Shown in pieces: positions 1 through 5,300 of a stretch of 6,493 nt of DNA; position 1 is the stretch's first letter; each line of letters opens with the position of its first letter. The stretch is from a bacterium (GTDB lineage Bacteria > Auribacterota > UBA3054 > B51-G9): assembly GCA_029933535.1 (NCBI GenBank), contig JAOZNZ010000191.1, positions 1-6,493 on the forward strand. Direction: 5' to 3'. Below the pieces are notes generated by a model. It had not been told where the DNA came from, searched no databases, and saw nothing but the letters and a program-made list of their open reading frames with translations. Made by a program: the position numbers and the translations under genes.

Positions 1-1
1 T

Positions 2-529
2 CTTTTATTTAACGGTACAACAGATCGGGCGCTTGGTTTAGATGTATTATCAACACATACTGATATTATGCAAGTTGATTTGGCTTTTAAAGCAACCGAA
101 CTTCCTGCGGCAGGGTCATATGATGTAATTGCGTATCCACACGCTTTAGAAGTTCTACTTTGGGATGAAGGTCATCTTAGAGTAATCGCTTTTGATGCTG
201 CTGCTAATGCATACTATCTTCAATCATCTAAAGCTATTAATGTAGATACTTGGTATACCGTAAGTGCAGTGGCATCAAACGGTTATGTATCAGTAACTGT
301 TGGAAATGATTCTGAAGGTTATGAAACTGATGGTATGGCTATGGGGGCTGGACTATATGAAGGTCTTCATGATATATCTATCGGGTATCATCCCTTTGCT
401 CCTGCTGACGCAGGCTGGTATTTCCACGGAAATCTTGATGAAGTAAGAATTTCTCTTCCTATTCCTGAACCCTTTACTTTTGGGTTTATAGGTTTAGCAG
501 GTTTCTTTGCTTTCAGGAAAAGAAATTAA
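2..529 (+). CDS. LamG-like PEP-CTERM surface protein, 5'-truncated
   Basis: The frame is open from the left edge, so the first visible ATG at 68 is an internal methionine of a gene that starts outside the window; 175 residues are visible. They form the second half of a LamG / concanavalin A-like lectin domain, with the characteristic WYTVS strand, a VGNDSEGYETD segment and the closing GNLDEVRIS strand. The C-terminus is a PEP-CTERM signal: IPEP at nt 461-472, a short hydrophobic stretch rich in Phe, Gly and Leu, and a basic RKRN end. In this family the signal directs export and sorting by exosortase. The visible part is clearly paralogous to the next gene (26 of 47 identical, ungapped, nt 191-331 against nt 1665-1805). 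The role is probably glycan or surface binding, by inference from the fold. No catalytic motif is visible. The missing N-terminus may carry the extra module seen in the paralogue. Confidence 0.85.
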   Translation, partial: LLFNGTTDRALGLDVLSTHTDIMQVDLAFKATELPAAGSYDVIAYPHALEVLLWDEGHLRVIAFDAAANAYYLQSSKAINVDTWYTVSAVASNGYVSVTVGNDSEGYETDGMAMGAGLYEGLHDISIGYHPFAPADAGWYFHGNLDEVRISLPIPEPFTFGFIGLAGFFAFRKRN

Positions 530-554
530 GGTTAGTATTAGCTATTTGACTTAA

Positions 555-586
555 AAGCAAGCGGTTCTTTCGAGTACCGCTTGCTT
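555..586 (+). terminator. Stem-loop after the first gene, candidate terminator
   Basis: A perfect 11-bp inverted repeat, AAGCAAGCGGT (555-565) and ACCGCTTGCTT (576-586), encloses a 10-base loop and begins 25 bases after the stop codon. Its position suits a transcription terminator. However, the stem is followed by TTAAATTTACCG-like sequence rather than a clean T run, so it may terminate weakly or act as an mRNA 3'-end stabiliser or processing site, with read-through into the next gene. Confidence 0.6.
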
Positions 587-642
587 AAATTTACCGCTAC
601 TTATGCCGATTAAAATTGTGCTGCAAAATTATTTAATATAAC

Positions 643-656
643 TTAACAAAAAACAA
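643..656 (+). promoter_or_regulatory. A-rich translation leader without Shine-Dalgarno
   Basis: TTAACAAAAAACAA lies directly before the ATG at 657 and has no GGAG-like element. Nearly the same leader precedes the large gene at 2368 (TTAACAAACGAACAA). An in-frame TAA at 639-641 rules out a longer N-terminus. No convincing promoter is visible in 587-642; only weak AT-rich -10-like strings occur, such as TATAAC at 637-642. Confidence 0.5.
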
Positions 657-1991
657 ATGAAAAAATTTAATTTAATCTTAATAACTGCTATTTCTACTCT
701 TCTTATATCTATTAATTTAATGGCTTATACTGAAGAGTTAGATCCTGTAACTCCTTTGGAAGATTACATCAGCTTAGGTGAATGGAATACCGATGGAAGT
801 TTTGATCATTGGGAGTTTGCTGAATGGGATACTCGAAGTGTAAGCGGTGGCTGTCTTAACGGTTATAACCAGGCCGGCAATCCTCACATGGCAAAAGTTA
901 CACCTAATACTTTTTTAGAAGCCGGTACTATAATTGAAGCAAGAATGAAATTTGACGCTGGGACGGGTAACGGGGATATAACATTTGTCCCAAGAATTAG
1001 TGGTAGCCCATCTATGTGGCCTGGTTTTTTACTTGCCGGAGGTACGGTGCCGACTCAAACTGATGGCAATTTTCATGTTTACAGAGTGACTTTAGATGCC
1101 GGTGACTCTCACTATTTTGGTGACATGACTTCTGTAAGATTTGACCCCGCTGACGGTGGATCTACTGGTGATGACTTTTGCATAGACTATATTCGTGTTG
1201 CTGAATCAATACAAACAAATCCTCCATCTCCTTTTCCTCCTTATGTTGATAATGAAAATAATCGCGGACTTTTACATTGTAATGAAATAGTTACAAATCT
1301 TTGGCCTGATGGATCTGCAAACTGTTTTATTACTCCGGATGATAATTCAAGTGGCAGACTTGCTGTTTTTCCAATTATGAATGCATCGAACAGTTGGGAA
1401 ATTGCAAGAGACGATTCTACAATGCCGACTTTCAAAACTAATTCTCCTTATGGTGGAGATTACCTTGCATTTGACGGCAATGATTCAATAATCGTAAATA
1501 ATGCATGGCCGGGTGGAGATAATATGGATCTAGATTTAAACTTTAGATTTAATGGATTGCCTCCTCTTGCCGGTGATAATTATGCAGGCATGCTTTGGAC
1601 TTATCCTGTGAAAGCTTATCTTAGAAATGAAGATGATACACACGGAAAAGTGATGATGTTAGTTTATGATGCTGCAGGTAATCCTAATTTCTTTTATTCA
1701 TCTAAAATCTTAAATCCAGATGTATGGTATCGTCTTAGTTTCTCCGCATCCAATAATAATTTAAAAGTAGTCGTCGGAAATAACAGCGAAGGATATGAAA
1801 CCGATACGAGATCTGAAACCGGATTGTTAGCTCCGGGAGTTACTGATGTAATTATTGGTTCTGATTATTTTGGACCTACCCGTTTATTCCAGGGAGATCT
1901 GGATGAAATAAAATGGGGAATTATAATTCCTGAACCTACAACATTGATTGCAGGTATTTTACTTGGGTTAGCATTTTTACGTAGCAGGTAA
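657..1991 (+). CDS. Two-module LamG-like PEP-CTERM surface protein
   Basis: This complete gene encodes 444 residues. Residues 1-23 are a signal peptide (MKKF, hydrophobic core, cleavage probably after LMA). Residues about 39-182 form an all-beta module that ends in DDFCIDYIRV, a closing-strand pattern I associate with carbohydrate-binding-like domains of polysaccharide-degrading bacteria. A Pro-rich linker (about 183-199) leads to a LamG / concanavalin A-like domain at about 200-420, with YLAFDGNDS, VWYRLSFSAS, VGNNSEGYETD (373-383) and the terminal GDLDEIKW strand. Residues 425-444 are the PEP-CTERM signal: PEP, hydrophobic segment, then RSR. The start is fixed by the signal peptide and by an in-frame stop just upstream. 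The protein should be exported and sorted at the cell surface by exosortase. Ligand binding is inferred from the fold, no hydrolase motif is seen, and the exact ligand is unknown. It is a paralogue of the gene upstream. A strong terminator follows at 2075. Confidence 0.9.
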   Translation: MKKFNLILITAISTLLISINLMAYTEELDPVTPLEDYISLGEWNTDGSFDHWEFAEWDTRSVSGGCLNGYNQAGNPHMAKVTPNTFLEAGTIIEARMKFDAGTGNGDITFVPRISGSPSMWPGFLLAGGTVPTQTDGNFHVYRVTLDAGDSHYFGDMTSVRFDPADGGSTGDDFCIDYIRVAESIQTNPPSPFPPYVDNENNRGLLHCNEIVTNLWPDGSANCFITPDDNSSGRLAVFPIMNASNSWEIARDDSTMPTFKTNSPYGGDYLAFDGNDSIIVNNAWPGGDNMDLDLNFRFNGLPPLAGDNYAGMLWTYPVKAYLRNEDDTHGKVMMLVYDAAGNPNFFYSSKILNPDVWYRLSFSASNNNLKVVVGNNSEGYETDTRSETGLLAPGVTDVIIGSDYFGPTRLFQGDLDEIKWGIIIPEPTTLIAGILLGLAFLRSR

Positions 1992-2017
1992 AAAAAGACA
2001 AAAGACACATAATAAAA

Positions 2018-2046
2018 TCCCCCTTGCCCCCTTTAGGAAAGGGGGA
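2018..2046 (+). repeat. C-rich/G-rich inverted repeat, possible dispersed element
   Basis: Two C-rich arms, TCCCCCTT (2018-2025) and CCCCCTTT (2027-2034), compete for one G-rich partner, AAAGGGGGA (2038-2046). The inner pairing gives a perfect 8-bp stem with a 3-base loop; the outer one gives an 8-bp stem with a larger loop. No T run follows, so it is not an intrinsic terminator in the usual sense. The base composition differs sharply from the surrounding AT-rich DNA, which suggests a small interspersed repeat. A single window cannot prove that. Confidence 0.5.
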
Positions 2047-2074
2047 ATAAATAAATTCAAAAATTCAAACGAAT

Positions 2075-2111
2075 AAAAAATGAGGAGCGGTAACGCTCCT
2101 CATTTTTTTTT
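2075..2111 (+). terminator. Rho-independent terminator of the second gene
   Basis: The arms AAAAAATGAGGAGCG (2075-2089) and CGCTCCTCATTTTTT (2094-2108) pair perfectly around a GTAA loop. That loop is a GNRA-type tetraloop in RNA. A run of nine T at 2103-2111 completes the signal. The A run on the 5' side means it could also stop transcription arriving on the minus strand. It separates the LamG-like genes from the large gene downstream. Confidence 0.95.
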
Positions 2112-2154
2112 GTGATTTTCTTCCCGAAGTAACGCTGTACTCCCGTTCATTCTG

Positions 2155-2190
2155 CAATTCCTCAATTCCCCAATTCTCCAATTACCCAAT
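2155..2190 (+). repeat. 8-bp tandem repeat, CAATTCYY-like
   Basis: Four consecutive 8-bp units, CAATTCCT, CAATTCCC, CAATTCTC and CAATTACC, are followed by a partial CAAT. The units vary only in the last three bases. The repeat is noncoding and lies between the terminator and the promoter of the large gene. It could be a simple-sequence expansion, a fragment of a dispersed repeat or a set of protein-binding sites spaced below one helical turn. The sequence does not decide between these. Confidence 0.6.
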
Positions 2191-2215
2191 CTTCCATGCA
2201 AATATTTGCTGTTGT

Positions 2216-2244
2216 TTGACTTTTATTCAATTCTGTGCTATAAT
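2216..2244 (+). promoter_or_regulatory. Sigma70-type promoter with extended -10 for the large gene
   Basis: A -35 box TTGACT (2216-2221, five of six consensus bases) is followed by a 17-bp spacer and a perfect -10 TATAAT (2239-2244). TG at 2236-2237 supplies an extended -10. The expected transcription start is near 2251, leaving a leader of roughly 117 bases before the ATG at 2368. A second TATAAT at 2252-2257 has no good -35 partner. Confidence 0.8.
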
Positions 2245-2255
2245 GATATAATATA

Positions 2256-2278
2256 ATAGCATTTAAATTGAATGCTAT
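2256..2278 (+). promoter_or_regulatory. First leader hairpin / palindrome at the transcription start
   Basis: ATAGCATT (2256-2263) and AATGCTAT (2271-2278) form a perfect 8-bp inverted repeat with a 7-base loop, beginning about five bases after the predicted transcription start. As RNA it would cap the 5' end of the transcript. As DNA its dyad symmetry just downstream of the -10 box would also suit a repressor operator. Both readings are inference. Confidence 0.5.
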
Positions 2279-2280
2279 GC

Positions 2281-2331
2281 AGTGCCTGAATGAAAACTCC
2301 ATACAAAAGAAAGAGTTTTCGTTCAGGCATT
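2281..2331 (+). promoter_or_regulatory. Long leader hairpin in the 5' UTR of the large gene
   Basis: Bases 2283-2299 pair with 2313-2329 over 17 positions with a single G-U wobble (2291 with 2321). Adding 2281-2282 with 2330-2331 extends the stem to 19 positions. The loop is 13 bases, A-rich and unpaired (2300-2312). There is no T run after it, so it is not a plain terminator. It starts three bases after the first leader hairpin, so the two could stack end to end. The remaining 36 bases to the ATG are AT-rich and look unstructured. A role in mRNA stability, attenuation or regulator binding is likely, but I match it to no known riboswitch or leader family. Confidence 0.7.
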
Positions 2332-2352
2332 ATGTCATAATACCTGATAATA

Positions 2353-2367
2353 TTAACAAACGAACAA
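2353..2367 (+). promoter_or_regulatory. A-rich translation leader without Shine-Dalgarno
   Basis: TTAACAAACGAACAA precedes the ATG at 2368 and matches the leader of the gene at 657 except for a short internal difference. No purine-rich Shine-Dalgarno core is present. An in-frame TAA at 2338-2340 means the ATG at 2368 is the only ATG that gives a signal peptide. Confidence 0.5.
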
Positions 2368-5300
2368 ATGAAACTATTTAAACTCATTAGTGGGATATTC
2401 ATAATAACTCTATTGTTATTCACTGCTAATACTGCAACTGCAATAAATCAGTTCAACTATAATACTCAATATCCCGTATGGCATTATTTTGATAACTCTC
2501 TCGGGAATCTCGGTACTACTCCCTTTGCTTTTTCAGGTGCCGGTGTATCAGTTGATCCGGGTACTTTACTGTGTAATCGCGGTATAGAAACTCCACAGCG
2601 TTATGCTATGAAATATGATGCCGTCGCCAGCGAAGTTTATAGATATGATATTAGTTCGCTTTCTTTAAAAGGTTGGTATATTCTGCAGATAGACGGGGAT
2701 TTTAAAGTCGAAATGTCTAATGATAATGCTAATTGGACTACGGTCCTTACTGCTAACGGAGATTACGCATGGACAGACAAAGGTCCCGCAAAAAATATGT
2801 CACCTTATTATTTAGATTTGAAAAATTTCCTCCCGGCTTCTTATTTATATGTCAGATTCAGCGATAATACAACCGGCAATGGGAATGGTGCTCGCGCGCT
2901 TAATGCTTTAATTACCGAAAGATGTTATCCGAATTTTTATGGTGGAGGCGTGGAACCTACAATAGGTCCGGGAACGTATTATGTTGGAGATCAGCAATTT
3001 TTATTTTCAAAAGATAATACTTCTGACAGAGCATCTAATGGCCGTTTTGCCGATGCAAACAACAAATTTGTTTATAAGTTTGATTTGTTGGATGATGAAG
3101 ATGATTGTGAATTAATTGCTTATGTTTCTCAGCAATATAAAATAGATATTTCTACTAACTGGGATTTTTCCGATATTTTTTATACCACTCAAAATCTTAA
3201 TACAGCTGATGTTCAACAGCGAATTAATATAAACCTTAAATCTCTTCTTTCACAATCATCAGATAATGTTGTTTATTTTAGAATGAGTGATTCTGTGCCT
3301 TCAACCGGATGGGGAGGGATTCTTAGAAATTTTTGGATAGCGCCGCAAATTCCAGCTATAGGAAAAAGTTTTAAATCTACTGATGAATTGGAAACAACTT
3401 TTTTGTGGGATAATAATAATTCCGTTTTTATAAGCACATGGGGATTTCGCTTTACTGACGGTAATAATTCCGCTGCATATAGATTCAATTTTGGCGCTGA
3501 AGCGACTAATCTATCATCCATTACAATAAATACTCAAAACGAATATTTATTTCAAGGCTCCTCAAACGGAGTGGATTGGGTAAATATTTTTGTCGCTCCT
3601 GCGGGATATAGAACCGCTGAAACTCTGACTTTTTATCCTTTCACAGGAGAAACAATAGGATTTGGCGCTCAATCAGGAATCGCTAATCTTGTCGCTCCGG
3701 TTTTTGATGGATCCAGCAATGTTTTCTTTTTAAAAATGGGCGACTCCAAGCCAAGTGATGGTTGGGGTGGACAAATGAAAGGAATTACTGTTGAAGGTGT
3801 AAATACTTCAGAGTTCATGCATGCAAAAACAATTTTCCAAATTAATGAATATTATAACTCCAAAACTGATATTCCTGTTGACTCAATGATTATTCATCGC
3901 CATGGCAACTACCCGGCTTCTCTGCAGCCTGCAATACAATCTTGGGAAAATAATGGCTTTAATGTTGGAAGAATGTTCTTCGCTGACTCTGATTCAGGTA
4001 ATATTTATTGGCAAGGGGGTTGGGATGGACAAACTCACACAAATGATTGCGAACACGATGCAGCCGGGAATATAATTGTTTGCGCCGGAGTTCGACCATA
4101 TATGGTACCGACAACCGGATGGACAAGTTATCTTGAAGAAATGGTCGGACAGTCTCTTGATGCGGGTGCAAGGGCAATTTTGCCGGAAGAACCTCTTGCA
4201 CATATTTTTGCCGGTTATTCAGAGAGTTTTAAAGCATTATGGGTAGATCATTATGGTTCTCCGTGGCAGGCGCAAAACAGTTCTCAAATAGCTCAATTTA
4301 AAACCGCGGAATTGCAATCTGAACTGTATCTTCAACTTGAATTAAATTTATTAGAAGCTACTAAAAATGATGCCCCTGATATTCCTTTTATAATTCCTAT
4401 CCATTCTATCTTCGGAAATATCGCAGCTGGACTTACCGCGCCTCTCGGTATGTCGGTCGGCACAAATGATATTGATGGATATATTGGACAAATATGGACA
4501 GGACCGGTTAGATGGGCATTAGATAATTATAGTTCCAGTGATGAATCTTTTTTCGGTTCAGCTTATCTTTTATATGATTTTTTCACTCAATTAACTGTTG
4601 AAAATGACAGAAAATTATGGCTGCTCGTCGATCCGGTAGAAGATGACCCTGCTCACACATGGAGTGAATATCTTGAATGGTATGAACATTGCGCTACCGC
4701 TATGCTCTTTATGCCGGGTATTAATTCCTACGAAGTGATGCCGTGGCCGGAAAGAATCTTTATGCCCGGATATTCTACCGGTGGCGGAAGTCCGGCACCG
4801 GAAGACTTTAGGATTACAACTTTGGCCATTACGGAGGTTCTACAGGAAATTACTACCGGGGGAGAATGGCTGACAGATAATAAACCGACAGACGGTATTG
4901 CTGTTGCAATTGCTGATTCGTCTATGTATTTACAACGTTCCTATCCTAAACTACAGGGACTTTACGGACAGCTTATGCCGCTGATTCAACGTGGAATTCC
5001 AATTAGCTCTTTTGCTATGGAAAGAGTTGAAGAACAGAATTACGCGGATTTATATAAAGTCATTATTTTAAGTTACGAAGACTTTAAACCCGTTACTCCC
5101 GAAATGAATGTCGCTCTCGCTGACTGGGTGAAACGAGGAGGATCACTCCTGGTTCTTGGTGCAACCAGTGATTCTTTAGATACATCAACTTATTTCTGGT
5201 GGCACGGTTTAGGTTATAATTCTCCAATTGCTCATTTGATGGCACAATTCAGCGGAGGATATGGGAGTGGTAATGTTATTAGAAACACAACTTCTCCAAG

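Noticed and set aside
68..529. The ATG at 68 as start of the first gene
   Set aside because: The frame is open upstream to the window edge and the LamG-like similarity to the next gene begins before 68. There is also no signal peptide after this ATG, so it is internal.
587..656. Sigma54-type (-24/-12) promoter before the second gene, as reported for some PEP-CTERM genes
   Set aside because: TTGTGCTGCAAAA-like sequence at 616-628 lacks the required GG/GC spacing, and no second match was found.
1241..1435. Minus-strand reading frame of 64 codons
   Set aside because: It is antisense to the LamG-like domain of the second gene, with no independent support.
2281..2331. Long leader hairpin as an intrinsic terminator or a known riboswitch
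   Set aside because: No T run follows the stem, and the two-hairpin layout matches no riboswitch consensus I can recognise.
2238..2423. Short minus-strand reading frame of 61 codons across the leader region
   Set aside because: It covers the promoter, the leader hairpins and the signal peptide of the large gene. It has no recognisable family pattern and is explained by AT-rich noncoding sequence.
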